From Crossaster papposus (lineage: Eukaryota; Echinodermata; Asteroidea; Velatida; Solasteridae): 64,000 bases of DNA. The DNA lies in NCBI GenBank assembly GCA_037893245.1, contig JBAIAA010001504.1, positions 78,931 through 142,930 on the forward strand, in the 5' to 3' direction. How positions within the stretch are numbered: the first letter of the stretch is position 1; each line of letters begins with the position of its first letter. Under the pieces are notes generated by a model. That model ran no database searches. It was not told the DNA's origin and saw only the letters and a program-made list of their open reading frames with translations. Both the position numbers and the translations under genes were made by a program. Positions 25,509 to 38,734 of this stretch are shown here, one piece after another.

Positions 25509-28448
25509 AAACACATGATGTGGGAACAAGCCGTCGAGTTAAATATGTAAAGGGAAAGAAGTGTGCATAAGAAATATGTAAAGGGAAAGAAGTGTGCATA
25601 AGAAATATGTAAAGGGAAAGAAGTGTGCATAAGAAATATGTAAAGGGAAAGAAGTGTGCATAAGAAATATGTAAAGGGAAAGAAGTGTGCATAAGGAATA
25701 TGTAAAGGAAAAGAAGTGTGCATAAGAAATAATCAAGGGAAAGAAGTGTGCATAAGAAATATGTAAAGGGAAAGAAGTGTGCATAAGAAATATGTAAAGG
25801 GAAAGAAGTGTGCATAAGAAATATATAAAGGGAAAGAAGTGTGCATAAGAAATATGTAAAGGGAAAGAAGTGTGCATAAGAAATATGTAAAGGGAAAGAA
25901 GTGTGCATAAGAATTATGTAAAGGTAAAGAAGTGTGCATAAGAAATATGTAAAGGGAAAGAAGTGTGCATAAGAAATAATAAAGGGAAAGAAGTGTGCAT
26001 AAGAAATATGTAAAGGGAAAGAAGTGTGCATAAGAAATATGTAAAGGGAAAGAAGTGTGCATAAGAAATATGTAAATGGAAAGAAGTGTGCATAAGAAAT
26101 ATGTAAAGGGAAAGAAGTGTGCATAAGAAATAATAAAGGGAAAGAAGTGTGCATAAGAAATATGTAAAGGGAAAGAAGTGTGCATAAGAAATATGTAAAG
26201 GGAAAGAAGTGTGCATAATGAATATGTAAAGGGAAAGAAGTGTGCATAAGAAATATCTAAAGGGAAAGAAGTGTGCATAAGAAATATGTAAAGGGAAAGA
26301 AGTGTGCATAAGAAATATGTAAAGGGAAAGAAGTGTGCATAAGAAATATGTAAAGGGAAAGAAGTGTGCATAAGAAATATGTAAAGGGAAAGAAGTGTGC
26401 ATAAGAAATATGTAAAGGGAAAGAAGTGTGCATAAGAAATATGTAAAGGGAAAGAAGTGTGCATAAGAAATATGTAAAGGGAAAGAAGTGTGCATAAGAA
26501 ATATGTAAAGGGAAAGAAGTGTGCATAAGAAATATGTAAAGGGAAAGAAGTGTGCATAAGAAATATGTAAAGGGAAAGAAGTGTGCATAAGAAATAAACA
26601 CATGATGTGGGAACAAGCCCTCGAGTTAAATATGTAAAGGGAAAGAAGTGTGCATAAGAAATATGTAAAGGGAAAGAAGTGTGCATAAGAAATATGTAAA
26701 GGGAAAGAAGTGTGCATAAGAAATAAACACATGATGTGGGAACAAGCCCTCGAGTTAAACATGTAAAGGGAAAGAAGTGTGCATAAGAAATATGTAAAGG
26801 AAAAGAAGTGTGCATAAGAAATATGTAAAGGGAAAGAAGTGTGCATAAGAAATATGTAAAGGGAAAGAAGTGTGCATAAGAAATATGTAAAGGGAAAGAA
26901 GTGTGCATAAGAAATATGTAAAGGGAAAGAAGTGTGCATAAGAAATATGTAAAGGGAAAGAAGTGTGCATAAGAAATATGTAAAGGGAAAGAAGTGTGCA
27001 TAAGAAATATGTAAAGGGAAAGAAGTGTGCATAAGAAATATGTTAAGGGAAAGAAGTGTGCATACGAAATATGTAAAGGGAAAGAAGTGTGCATAAGAAA
27101 TATGTAAAGGGAAAGAAGTGTGCATAAGAAATATTTAAAGGGAAAGAAGTGTGCATAAGAAATATGTAAAGGGAAAGAAGTGTGCATAAGAAATATGTAA
27201 AGGGAAAGAAGTGTGCATAAGAAATATGTAAAGGGAAAGAAGTGTGCATAAGAAATATGTAAAGGGAAAGAAGTGTGCATAAGAAATATGTAAAGGGAAA
27301 GAAGTGTGCATAAGAAATATGTAAAGGGAAAGAAGTGTGCATAAGAAATATGTAAAGGGAAAGAAGTGTGCATAAGAAATATGTAAAGGGAAAGAAGTGT
27401 GCATAAGAAATAAACACATGATGTCGGGACAAGCCCTCGAGTTAAATATGTAAAGGGAAAGAAGTGTGCATAAGAAATAATAAAGGGAAAGAAGTGTGCA
27501 TAAGAAATATGTAAAGGGAAAGAAGTGTGCATAAGAAATATGTAAAGGGAAAGAAGTGTGCATAAGAAATATGTAAAGGGAAAGAAGTGTGCCTAAGAAA
27601 TATGTAAAGGGAAAGAAGTGTGCATAAGAAATATGTAAAGGGAAAGAAGTGTGCATAAGAAATATGTAAAGGGAAAGAAGTGTGCATAAGAAATATGTAA
27701 AGGGAAAGAAGTGTGCATAAGAAATATGTAAAGGGAAAGAAGTGTGCATAAGAAATATGTAAAGGGAAAGAAGTGTGCATAAGAAATATGTAAAGGGAAA
27801 GAAGTGTGCATAAGAAATATGTAAAGGGAAAGAAGTGTGCATAAGAAATATGTAAAGGGAAAGAAGTGTGCATAAGAAATATGTAAAGGGAAAGAAGTGT
27901 GCATAAGAAATATGTAAAGGGAAAGAAGTGTGCATAAGAAATATGTAAAGGGAAAGAAGTGTGCATAAGAAATATGTAAAGGGAAAGAAGTGTGCATAAG
28001 AAATATGTAAAGGGAAAGAAGTGTGCATAAGAAATATGTAAAGGGAAAGAAGTGTGCATAAGACATATGTAAAGGGAAAGAAGTGTGCATAAGAAATATG
28101 TAAAGGGAAAGAAGTGTGCATAAAAAATATGTAAAGGGAAAGAAGTGTGCATAAGAAATATGTAAAGGGAAAGAAGTGTGCATAAGAAATATGTAAAGGG
28201 AAAGAAGTGTGCATAAGAAATATGTAAAGGGAAAGAAGTGTGCATAAGAAATAAACACATGATGTGGGAACAAGCCCTCGAGTTAAATATGTAAAGGGAA
28301 AGAAGTGTGCATAAAAAATATGTAAAGGGAAAGAAGTGTGCATAAGAAATATGTAAAGGGAAAGAAGTGTGCATAAGAAATAAACACATGATGTGGGAAC
28401 AAGCCCTCGAGTTAAATATGTAAAGGGAAAGAAGTGTGCATAAGAAAT
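25509..28448. repeat. Complex higher-order repeat, copy e (2,940 bp)
   Basis: Module intervals are 1087, 129, 687, 841, 129 and 67 bp, identical to copy d. The B-allele module is at 27412 and the GCCTAAG marker at 27593 (+181). Identity of all six intervals with copy d, despite 2.35 kb of different array between them, shows that d and e share a recent common source. Confidence 0.9.
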
Positions 28449-30358
28449 AAACACATGATGTGGGAACAAGCCGTCGAGTTAAATATGTAAAGGGAAAGAA
28501 GTGTGCATAAGAAATATGTGAAGGGAAAGAAGTGTGCATAAGAAATATGTAAAGGGAAAGAAGTGTGCATAAGAAATATGTAAAGGGAAAGAAGTGTGCA
28601 TAAGAAATATGTAAAGGGAAAGAAGTGTGCATAAGGAATATGTAAAGGGAAAGAAGTGTGCATAAGAAATAATCAAGGGAAAGAAGTGTGCATAAGAAAT
28701 ATGTAAAGGGAAAGAAGTGTGCATAAGAAATATGTAAAGGGAAAGAAGTGTGCATAAGAAATATGTAAAGGGAAAGAAGTGTGCATAAGAAATATGTAAA
28801 GGGAAAGAAGTGTGCATAAGAAATATGTAAAGGGAAAGAAGTGTGCATAAGAAATATGTAAAGGGAAATAAGTGTGCATAAGAAATATGTAAAGGGAAAG
28901 AAGTGTGCATAAGAAATATGTAAAGGGAAAGAAGTGTGCATAAGAAATATGTAAAGGGAAAGAAGTGTGCATAAGAAATATGTAAAGGGAAAGAAGTGTG
29001 CATAAGAAATATGTAAAGGGAAAGAAGTGTGCATAAGAAATATGTAAAGGGAAATAAGTGTGCATAAGAAATATGTAAAGGGAAAGAAGTGTGCATAAGA
29101 AATATGTAAAGGGAAAGAAGTGTGCATAAGAAATATGTAAAGGGAAAGAAGTGTGCATAAGAAATATGTAAAGGGAAAGAAGTGTGCATAAGAAATATTT
29201 AAAGGGAAAGAAGTGTGCATAAGAAATATGTAAAGGGAAAGAAGTGTGCATAAGAAATATGTAAAGGGAAAGAAGTGTGCATAAGAAATATGTAAAGGGA
29301 AAGAAGTGTGCATAAGAAATAAACACATGATGTGGGAACAAGCCCTCGAGTTAAATATGTCAAGGGAAAGAAGTGTGCATAAGAAATATGTAAAGGGAAA
29401 TAAGTGTGCATAAGAAATATGTAAAGGGAAAGAAGTGTGCATAAGAAATAAACACATGATGTGGGAACAAGCCCTCGAGTTAAATATGTAAAGGGAAAGA
29501 AGTGTGCATAAGAAATATGTAAAGGGAAAGAAGTGTGCATAAGAAATATGTAAAGGGAAAGAAGTGTGCATAAGAAATATGTAAAGGGAAAGAAGTGTGC
29601 ATAAGAAATATGTAAAGGGAAAGAAGTGTGCATAAGAAATATGTAAAGGGAAAGAAGTGTGCATAAGAAATATGTAAAGGGAAAGAAGTGTGCATAAGAA
29701 ATATGTAAAGGGAAAGAAGTGTGCATAAGAAATATGTAAAGGGAAAGAAGTGTGCATAAGAAATATGTAAAGGGAAAGAAGTGTGCATAAGAAATATGTA
29801 AATGGAAAGAAGTGTGCATAAGAAATATGTAGAGGGAAAGAAGTGTGCATAAGAAATATGTAAAGGGAAAGAAGTGTGCATAAGAAATATGTAAAGGGAA
29901 AGAAGTGTGCATAAGAAATATGTAAAGGGAAAGAAGTGTGCATAAGAAATATGTAAAGGGAAAGAAGTGTGCATAAGAAATATGTAAAGGGAAAGAAGTG
30001 TGCATACGAAATATGTAAAGGGAAAGAAGTGTGCATAAGAAATATGTAAAGGGAAAGAAGTGTGCATAAGAAATATGTAAAGGGAAAGAAGTGTGCATAA
30101 GAAATATGTAAAGGGAAAGAAGTGTGCATAAGAAATATGTAAAGGGAAAGAAGTGTGCATAAGAAATATGTAAAGGGAAAGAAGTGTGCATAAGAAATAT
30201 GTAAAGGGAAAGAAGTGTGCATAAGAAATATGTAAAGGGAAAGAAGTGTGCATAAGAAATATGTAAAGGGAAAGAAGTGTGCATAAGAAATATGTAAAGG
30301 GAAAGAAGTGTGCATAAGAAATAAACACATGATGTGGGAACAAGCCCTCGAGTTAAAT
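28449..30358. repeat. Right margin of the complex higher-order domain
   Basis: Modules lie at 28449, 29321, 29450 and 30323. The pair 29321/29450 repeats the 24745/24874 pair, including the ATGTCAAGG that follows the first member. Module 30323 is also followed by ATGTCAAGG. After 30358 no module occurs for 6 kb. GGAAATAAG variant units recur here (near 28869, 29055 and 29400). Confidence 0.8.
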
Positions 30359-33300
30359 ATGTCAAGGGAAAGAAGTGTGCATAAGAAATATGTAAAGGGA
30401 AAGAAGTGTGCATAAGAAATATGTAAAGGGAAAGAAGTGTGCATAAGAAATATGTAAAGGGAAAGAAGTATGCATAAGAAATATGTAAAGGGAAAGAAGT
30501 GTGCATAAGAAATATGTAAAGGGAAAGAAGTGTGCATAAGAAATATGTAAAGGGAAAGAAGTGTGCATAAGAAATATGTAAAGGGAAAGAAGTGTGCATA
30601 AGAAATATGTAAAGGGAAAGAAGTGTGCATAAGAAATATGTAAAGGGAAAGAAGTGTGCATAAGAAATATGTAAAGGGAAAGAAGTGTGCATAAGAAATA
30701 TGTAAAGGGAAAGAAGTGTGCATAAGAAATATGTAAAGGGAAAGAAGTGTGCATAAGAAATATGTAAAGGGAAAGAAGTGTGCATAAGAAATATGTAAAG
30801 GGAAAGAAGTGTGCATAAGAAATATGTAAAGGGAAAGAAGTGTGCATAAGAAATATGTAAAGGGAAAGAAGTGTGCATAAGAAATATGTAAAGGGAAAGA
30901 AGTGTGCATAAGAAATATGTAAAGGGAAAGAAGTGTGCATAAGAAATATGTAAAGGGAAAGAAGTGTGCATAAGAAATATGTAAAGGGAAAGAAGTGTGC
31001 ATAAGAAATATGTAAAGGGAAAGAAGTGTGCATAAGAAATATGTAAAGGGAAAGAAGTGTGCATAAGAAATATGTAAAGGGAAAGAAGTGTGCATAAGAA
31101 ATATGTAAAGGGAAAGAAGTGTGCATAAGAAATATGTAAAGGGAAAGAAGTGTGCATAAGAAATATGTAAAGGGAAAGAAGTGTGCATAAGAAATATGTA
31201 AAGGGAAAGAAGTGTGCATAAGAAATATGTAAAGGGAAAGAAGTGTGCATAAGAAATATGTAAAGGGAAAGAAGTGTGCATAAGAAATATGTAAAGGGAA
31301 AGAAGTGTGCATAAGAAATATGTAAAGGGAAAGAAGTGTGCATAAGAAATATGTAAAGGGAAAGAAGTGTGCATAAGAAATATGTAAAGGGAAAGAAGTG
31401 TGCATAAGAAATATGTAAAGGGAAAGAAGTGTGCATAAGAAATATGTAAAGGGAAAGAAGTGTGCATAAGAAATATGTAAAGGGAAAGAAGTGTGCATAA
31501 GAAATATGTAAAGGGAAAGAAGTGTGCATAAGAAATATGTAAAGGGAAAGAAGTGTGCATAAGAAATATGTAAAGGGAAAGAAGTGTGCATAAGAAATAT
31601 GTAAAGGGAAAGAAGTGTGCATAAGAAATATGTAAAGGGAAAGAAGTGTGCATAAGAAATATGTAAAGGGAAAGAAGTGTGCATAAGAAATATGTAAAGG
31701 GAAAGAAGTGTGCATAAGAAATATGTAAAGGGAAAGAAGTGTGCATAAGAAATATGTAAAGGGAAAGAAGTGTGCATAAGAAATATGTAAAGGGAAAGAA
31801 GTGTGCATAAGAAATATGTAAAGGGAAAGAAGTGTGCATAAGAAATATGTAAAGGGAAAGAAGTGTGCATAAGAAATATGTAAAGGGAAAGAAGTGTGCA
31901 TAAGAAATATGTAAAGGGAAAGAAGTGTGCATAAGAAATATGTAAAGGGAAAGAAGTGTGCATAAGAAATATGTAAAGGGAAAGAAGTGTGCATAAGAAA
32001 TATGTAAAGGGAAAGAAGTGTGCATAAGAAATATGTAAAGGGAAAGAAGTGTGCATAAGAAATATGTAAAGGGAAAGAAGTGTGCATAAGAAATATGTAA
32101 AGGGAAAGAAGTGTGCATAAGAAATATGTAAAGGGAAAGAAGTGTGCATAAGAAATATGTAAAGGGAAAGAAGTGTGCATAAGAAATATGTAAAGGGAAA
32201 GAAGTGTGCATAAGAAATATGTAAAGGGAAAGAAGTGTGCATAAGAAATATGTAAAGGGAAAGAAGTGTGCATAAGAAATATGTAAAGGGAAAGAAGTGT
32301 GCATAAGAAATATGTAAAGGGAAAGAAGTGTGCATAAGAAATATGTAAAGGGAAAGAAGTGTGCATAAGAAATATGTAAAGGGAAAGAAGTGTGCATAAG
32401 AAATATGTAAAGGGAAAGAAGTGTGCATAAGAAATATGTAAAGGGAAAGAAGTGTGCATAAGAAATATGTAAAGGGAAAGAAGTGTGCATAAGAAATATG
32501 TAAAGGGAAAGAAGTGTGCATAAGAAATATGTAAAGGGAAAGAAGTGTGCATAAGAAATATGTAAAGGGAAAGAAGTGTGCATAAGAAATATGTAAAGGG
32601 AAAGAAGTGTGCATAAGAAATATGTAAAGGGAAAGAAGTGTGCATAAGAAATATGTAAAGGGAAAGAAGTGTGCATAAGAAATATGTAAAGGGAAAGAAG
32701 TGTGCATAAGAAATATGTAAAGGGAAAGAAGTGTGCATAAGAAATATGTAAAGGGAAAGAAGTGTGCATAAGAAATATGTAAAGGGAAAGAAGTGTGCAT
32801 AAGAAATATGTAAAGGGAAAGAAGTGTGCATAAGAAATATGTAAAGGGAAAGAAGTGTGCATAAGAAATATGTAAAGGGAAAGAAGTGTGCATAAGAAAT
32901 ATGTAAAGGGAAAGAAGTGTGCATAAGAAATATGTAAAGGGAAAGAAGTGTGCATAAGAAATATGTAAAGGGAAAGAAGTGTGCATAAGAAATATGTAAA
33001 GGGAAAGAAGTGTGCATAAGAAATATGTAAAGGGAAAGAAGTGTGCATAAGAAATATGTAAAGGGAAAGAAGTGTGCATAAGAAATATGTAAAGGGAAAG
33101 AAGTGTGCATAAGAAATATGTAAAGGGAAAGAAGTGTGCATAAGAAATATGTAAAGGGAAAGAAGTGTGCATAAGAAATATGTAAAGGGAAAGAAGTGTG
33201 CATAAGAAATATGTAAAGGGAAAGAAGTGTGCATAAGAAATATGTAAAGGGAAAGAAGTGTGCATAAGAAATATGTAAAGGGAAAGAAGTGTGCATAAGA

Positions 33301-36300
33301 AATATGTAAAGGGAAAGAAGTGTGCATAAGAAATATGTAAAGGGAAAGAAGTGTGCATAAGAAATATGTAAAGGGAAAGAAGTGTGCATAAGAAATATGT
33401 AAAGGGAAAGAAGTGTGCATAAGAAATATGTAAAGGGAAAGAAGTGTGCATAAGAAATATGTAAAGGGAAAGAAGTGTGCATAAGAAATATGTAAAGGGA
33501 AAGAAGTGTGCATAAGAAATATGTAAAGGGAAAGAAGTGTGCATAAGAAATATGTAAAGGGAAAGAAGTGTGCATAAGAAATATGTAAAGGGAAAGAAGT
33601 GTGCATAAGAAATATGTAAAGGGAAAGAAGTGTGCATAAGAAATATGTAAAGGGAAAGAAGTGTGCATAAGAAATATGTAAAGGGAAAGAAGTGTGCATA
33701 AGAAATATGTAAAGGGAAAGAAGTGTGCATAAGAAATATGTAAAGGGAAAGAAGTGTGCATAAGAAATATGTAAAGGGAAAGAAGTGTGCATAAGAAATA
33801 TGTAAAGGGAAAGAAGTGTGCATAAGAAATATGTAAAGGGAAAGAAGTGTGCATAAGAAATATGTAAAGGGAAAGAAGTGTGCATAAGAAATATGTAAAG
33901 GGAAAGAAGTGTGCATAAGAAATATGTAAAGGGAAAGAAGTGTGCATAAGAAATATGTAAAGGGAAAGAAGTGTGCATAAGAAATATGTAAAGGGAAAGA
34001 AGTGTGCATAAGAAATATGTAAAGGGAAAGAAGTGTGCATAAGAAATATGTAAAGGGAAAGAAGTGTGCATAAGAAATATGTAAAGGGAAAGAAGTGTGC
34101 ATAAGAAATATGTAAAGGGAAAGAAGTGTGCATAAGAAATATGTAAAGGGAAAGAAGTGTGCATAAGAAATATGTAAAGGGAAAGAAGTGTGCATAAGAA
34201 ATATGTAAAGGGAAAGAAGTGTGCATAAGAAATATGTAAAGGGAAAGAAGTGTGCATAAGAAATATGTAAAGGGAAAGAAGTGTGCATAAGAAATATGTA
34301 AAGGGAAAGAAGTGTGCATAAGAAATATGTAAAGGGAAAGAAGTGATGCATAAGAAATATGTAAAGGGAAAGAAGTGTGCATAAGAAATATGTAAAGGGA
34401 AAGAAGTGTGCATAAGAAATATGTAAAGGGAAAGAAGTGTGCATAAGAAATATGTAAAGGGAAAGAAGTGTGCATAAGAAATATGTAAAGGGAAAGAAGT
34501 GTGCATAAGAAATATGTAAAGGGAAAGAAGTGTGCATAAGAAATATGTAAAGGGAAAGAAGTGTGCATAAGAAATATGTAAAGGGAAAGAAGTGTGCATA
34601 AGAAATATGTAAAGGGAAAGAAGTGTGCATAAGAAATATGTAAAGGGAAAGAAGTGTGCATAAGAAATATGTAAAGGGAAAGAAGTGTGCATAAGAAATA
34701 TGTAAAGGGAAAGAAGTGTGCATAAGAAATATGTAAAGGGAAAGAAGTGTGCATAAGAAATATGTAAAGGGAAAGAAGTGTGCATAAGAAATATGTAAAG
34801 GGAAAGAAGTGTGCATAAGAAATATGTAAAGGGAAAGAAGTGTGCATAAGAAATATGTAAAGGGAAAGAAGTGTGCATAAGAAATATGTAAAGGGAAAGA
34901 AGTGTGCATAAGAAATATGTAAAGGGAAAGAAGTGTGCATAAGAAATATGTAAAGGGAAAGAAGTGTGCATAAGAAATATGTAAAGGGAAAGAAGTGTGC
35001 ATAAGAAATATGTAAAGGGAAAGAAGTGTGCATAAGAAATATGTAAAGGGAAAGAAGTGTGCATAAGAAATATGTAAAGGGAAAGAAGTGTGCATAAGAA
35101 ATATGTAAAGGGAAAGAAGTGTGCATAAGAAATATGTAAAGGGAAAGAAGTGTGCATAAGAAATATGTAAAGGGAAAGAAGTGTGCATAAGAAATATGTA
35201 AAGGGAAAGAAGTGTGCATAAGAAATATGTAAAGGGAAAGAAGTGTGCATAAGAAATATGTAAAGGGAAAGAAGTGTGCATAAGAAATATGTAAAGGGAA
35301 AGAAGTGTGCATAAGAAATATGTAAAGGGAAAGAAGTGTGCATAAGAAATATGTAAAGGGAAAGAAGTGTGCATAAGAAATATGTAAAGGGAAAGAAGTG
35401 TGCATAAGAAATATGTAAAGGGACAGAAGTGTGCATAAGAAATATGTAAAAGGAAAGAAGTGTGCATAAGAAATATGTAAAGGGAAAGAAGTGTGCATAA
35501 GAAATATGTAAAGGGAAAGAAGTGTGCATAAGAAATATGTAAAGGGAAAGAAGTGTGCATAAGAAATATGTAAAGGGAAAGAAGTGTGCATAAGAAATAT
35601 GTAAAGGGAAAGAAGTGTGCATAAGAAATATGTAAAGGGAAAGAAGTGTGCATAAGAAATATGTAAAGGGAAAGAAGTGTGCATAAGAAATATGTAAAGG
35701 GAAAGAAGTGTGCATAAGAAATATGTAAAGGGAAAGAAGTGTGCATAGGAAATATGTAAAGGGAAAGAAGTGTGCATAAGAAATATGTAAAGGGAAAGAA
35801 GTGTGCATAAGAAATATGTAAAGGGAAAGAAGTGTGCATAAGAAATATGTAAAGGGAAAGAAGTGTGCATAAGAAATATGTAAAGGGAAAGAAGTGTGCA
35901 TAATAAATATGTAAAGGGAAAGAAGTGTGCATAAGAAATATGTAAAGGGAAAGAAGTGTGCATAAGAAATATGTAAAGGGAAAGAAGTGTGCATAAGAAA
36001 TATGTAAAGGGAAAGAAGTGTGCATAAGAAATATGTAAAGGGAAAGAAGTGTGCATAAGAAATATGTAAAGGGAAAGAAGTGTGCATAAGAAATATGTAA
36101 AGGGAAAGAAGTGTGCATAAGAAATATGTAAAGGGAAAGAAGTGTGCATAAGAAATATGTAAAGGGAAAGAAGTGTGCATAAGAAATATGTAAAGGGAAA
36201 GAAGTGTGCATAAGAAATATGTAAAGGGAAAGAAGTGTGCATAAGAAATATGTAAAGGGAAAGAAGTGTGCATAAGAAATATGTAAAGGGAAAGAAGTGT

Positions 36301-36373
36301 GCATAAGAAATATGTAAAGGGAAAGAAGTGTGCATAAGAAATATGTGAAGGGAAAGAAGTGTGTATAAGAAAT
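30359..36373. repeat. Module-free 6-kb block
   Basis: This is the longest interval between modules in the window (30323 to 36374). After two markers near 30363 and 30470 it becomes the homogeneous core, and from 35424 it carries scattered variants again: GGACAG at 35424, AAAAGG near 35451, CATAGG near 35748, CATAATAAAT near 35904, GTGAAGG near 36347 and GTGTATAAG near 36364. No gene or other element is present. Confidence 0.93.
30471..35423. repeat. Homogenised core: about 160 near-identical 31-bp units
   Basis: I see no base change from 30471 to 34345 (3,875 bp, exactly 125 units). One extra A at 34346 makes a 32-bp unit. The sequence is then again unchanged to 35423, where GGACAG starts the next variable zone. 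Nowhere else in the window is a run this long free of variants. In models of unequal exchange, the youngest part of an array is the most homogeneous, so this may be the latest expansion. Copy number in such a run is also the quantity most easily mis-assembled. Confidence 0.88.
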
Positions 36374-38734
36374 AAACACATGATGTGGGAACAAGCCCTC
36401 GAGTTAAATATGTAAAGGGAAAGAAGTGTGCATAAGAAATATGTAAAGGGAAAGAAGTGTGCATAAGAAATATGTAAAGGGAAAGAAGTGTGCATAAGAA
36501 ATATGTAAAGGGAAAGAAGTGTGCATAAGAAATATGTAAAGGGAAAGAAGTGTGCATAAGAAATATGTAAAAGATAAGAAGTGTGCATAAGAAATATGTA
36601 AAGGGAAAGAAGTGTGCATAAGAAATATGTAAAGGGAAAGAAGTGTGCATAAGAAATATGTAAAGGGAAAGAAGTGTGCATAAGAAATATGTAAAGGGAA
36701 AGAAGTGTGCATAAGAAATATGTAAAGGGACAGAAGTGTGCATAAGAAATATGTAAAAGGAAAGAAGTGTGCATAAGAAATATGTAAAGGGAAAGAAGTG
36801 TGCATAAGAAATATGTAAAGGGAAAGAAGTGTGCATAAGAAATATGTAAAGGGAAAGAAGTGTGCATAAGAAATATGTAAAGGGAAAGAAGTGTGCATAA
36901 GAAATATGTAAAGGGAAAGAAGTGTGCATAAGAAATATGTAAAGGGAAAGAAGTGTGCATAAGAAATATGTAAAGGGAAAGAAGTGTGTATAAGAAATAT
37001 GTAAAGGGAAAGAAGTGTGCATAAGAAATATGTAAAGGGAAAGAAGTGTGCATAAGAAATATGTAAAGGGAAAGAAGTGTGCATAAGAAATATGTAAAGG
37101 GAAAGAAGTGTGCATAAGAAATATGTAAAGGGAAAGAAGTGTGCATAAGAAATATGTAAAGGGAAAGAAGTGTGCATAAGAAATATGTAAAGGGAAAGAA
37201 GTGTGCATAAGAAATATGTAAAGGGAAAGAAGTGTGCATAAGAAATATGTAAAGGGAAAGAAGTGTGCATAAGAAATATGTAAAGGGAAAGAAGTGTGCA
37301 TAGGAAATATGTAAAGGGAAAGAAGTGTGCATAAGAAATATGTAAAGGGAAAGAAGTGTGCATAAGAAATATGTAAAGGGAAAGAAGTGTGCATAAGAAA
37401 TATGTAAAGGGAAAGAAGTGTGCATAAGAAATATGTAAAGGGAAAGAAGTGTGCATAATAAATATGTAAAGGGAAAGAAGTGTGCATAAGAAATATGTAA
37501 AGGGAAAGAAGTGTGCATAAGAAATATGTAAAGGGAAAGAAGTGTGCATAAGAAATATGTAAAGGGAAAGAAGTGTGCATAAGAAATATGTAAAGGGAAA
37601 GAAGTGTGCATAAGAAATATGTAAAGGGAAAGAAGAGTGCATAAGAAATATGTAAACGGAAAGAAGTGTGCATAAGAAATATGTAAAGGGAAAGAAGTGT
37701 GCATAAGAAATATGTAAAGGGAAAGAAGTGTGCATAAGAAATATGTAAAGGGAAAGAAGTGTGCATAAGAAATATGTAAAGGGAAAGTAGTGTGCATAAG
37801 AAATATGTAAAGGGAAAGAAGTGTGCATAAGAAATATGTAAAGGGAAAAAAGTGTGCATAAGAAATATGTAAAGGGAAAGAAGTGTGCATAAGAAATATG
37901 TAAAGGGAAAGAAGTGTGCATAAGAAATGTGTAAAGGGAAAGAAGTGTGCATAAGAAATATGTAAAGGGAAAGAAGTGTGCATAAGAAATATGTAAAGGG
38001 AAAGAAGTGTGCATAAGAAATATGTAAAGGGAAAGAAGTGTGCATAAGAAATATGTAAAGGGAAAGAAGTGTGCATAAGAAATATGTAAAGGGAAAGAAG
38101 TGTGCATAAGAAATATGTAAAGGGAAAGAAGTGTGCATAAGAAATATGTAAAGGGAAAGAAGTGTGCATAAGAAATATGTAAAGGGAAAGAAGTGTGCAT
38201 AAGAAATATGTAAAGGGAAAGAAGTGTGCATAAGAAATATGTAAAGAGAAAGAAGTGTGCATAAGAAATATGTAAAGGGAAAGAAGTGTGCATAAGAAAT
38301 ATGTAAAGGGAAAGAAGTGTGCATAAGAAATATGTAAAGGGAAAGAAGTGTGCATAAGAAATATGTAAAGGGAAAGAAGTGTGCATAAGAAATATGTAAA
38401 GGGAAAGAAGTGTGCATAAGAAATATGTAAAGGGAAAGAAGTGTGCATAAGAAATATGTAAAGGGAAAGAAGTGTGCATAAGAAATATGTAAAGGGAAAG
38501 AAGTGTGCATAAGAAATATGTAAAGGGAAAGAAGTGTGCATAAGAAATATGTAAAGGGAAAGAAGTGTGCATAAGAAATATGTAAAGGGAAAGAAGTGTG
38601 CATAAGAAATATGTAAAGGGAAATAAGTGTGCATAAGAAATATGTAAAGGGAAAGAAGTGTGCATAAGAAATATGTAAAGGGAAAGAAGTGTGCATAAGA
38701 AATATGTAAAGGGAAAGAAGTGTGCATAAGAAAT
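35424..38734. repeat. Sparse-module zone with a degenerate 1.3-1.55 kb duplication
   Basis: There is a single module at 36374. Markers C at 35424 and A at 35451 recur at 36731 and 36758 (offset 1,307). Markers at 35748 and 35904 recur at 37303 and 37459 (offset 1,555, that is eight more units). A duplicated segment with one internal block of eight units gained or lost explains both. Many private single-base variants lie in 37.6-38.3 kb. From module 36374 to the next one (38735) is 2,361 bp. Confidence 0.7.

Larger units (their letters stand above)
11429..30358. repeat. Complex 2.66-2.94 kb higher-order repeat domain
   Basis: The domain holds 45 of the 84 modules. Starts: 11429, 11558, 11625, 12496, 12625, 13250, 14091, 14220, 14287, 14663, 14792, 14859, 15730, 15859, 16546, 17357, 17486, 17553, 18392, 18521, 19208, 20019, 20148, 20215, 21302, 21431, 22118, 22959, 23088, 23155, 23903, 24745, 24874, 25313, 25442, 25509, 26596, 26725, 27412, 28253, 28382, 28449, 29321, 29450, 30323. 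Their order repeats as pair (129 bp apart), single B allele, triad (129 + 67). Position-specific module variants confirm homology. The module end is TTAAAC instead of TTAAAT at 12625, 15859, 18521, 21431 and 26725. The B allele sits at 13250, 16546, 19208, 22118 and 27412. GTCGAG replaces CTCGAG at 17553, 20215, 23155, 25509 and 28449. Confidence 0.93.
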
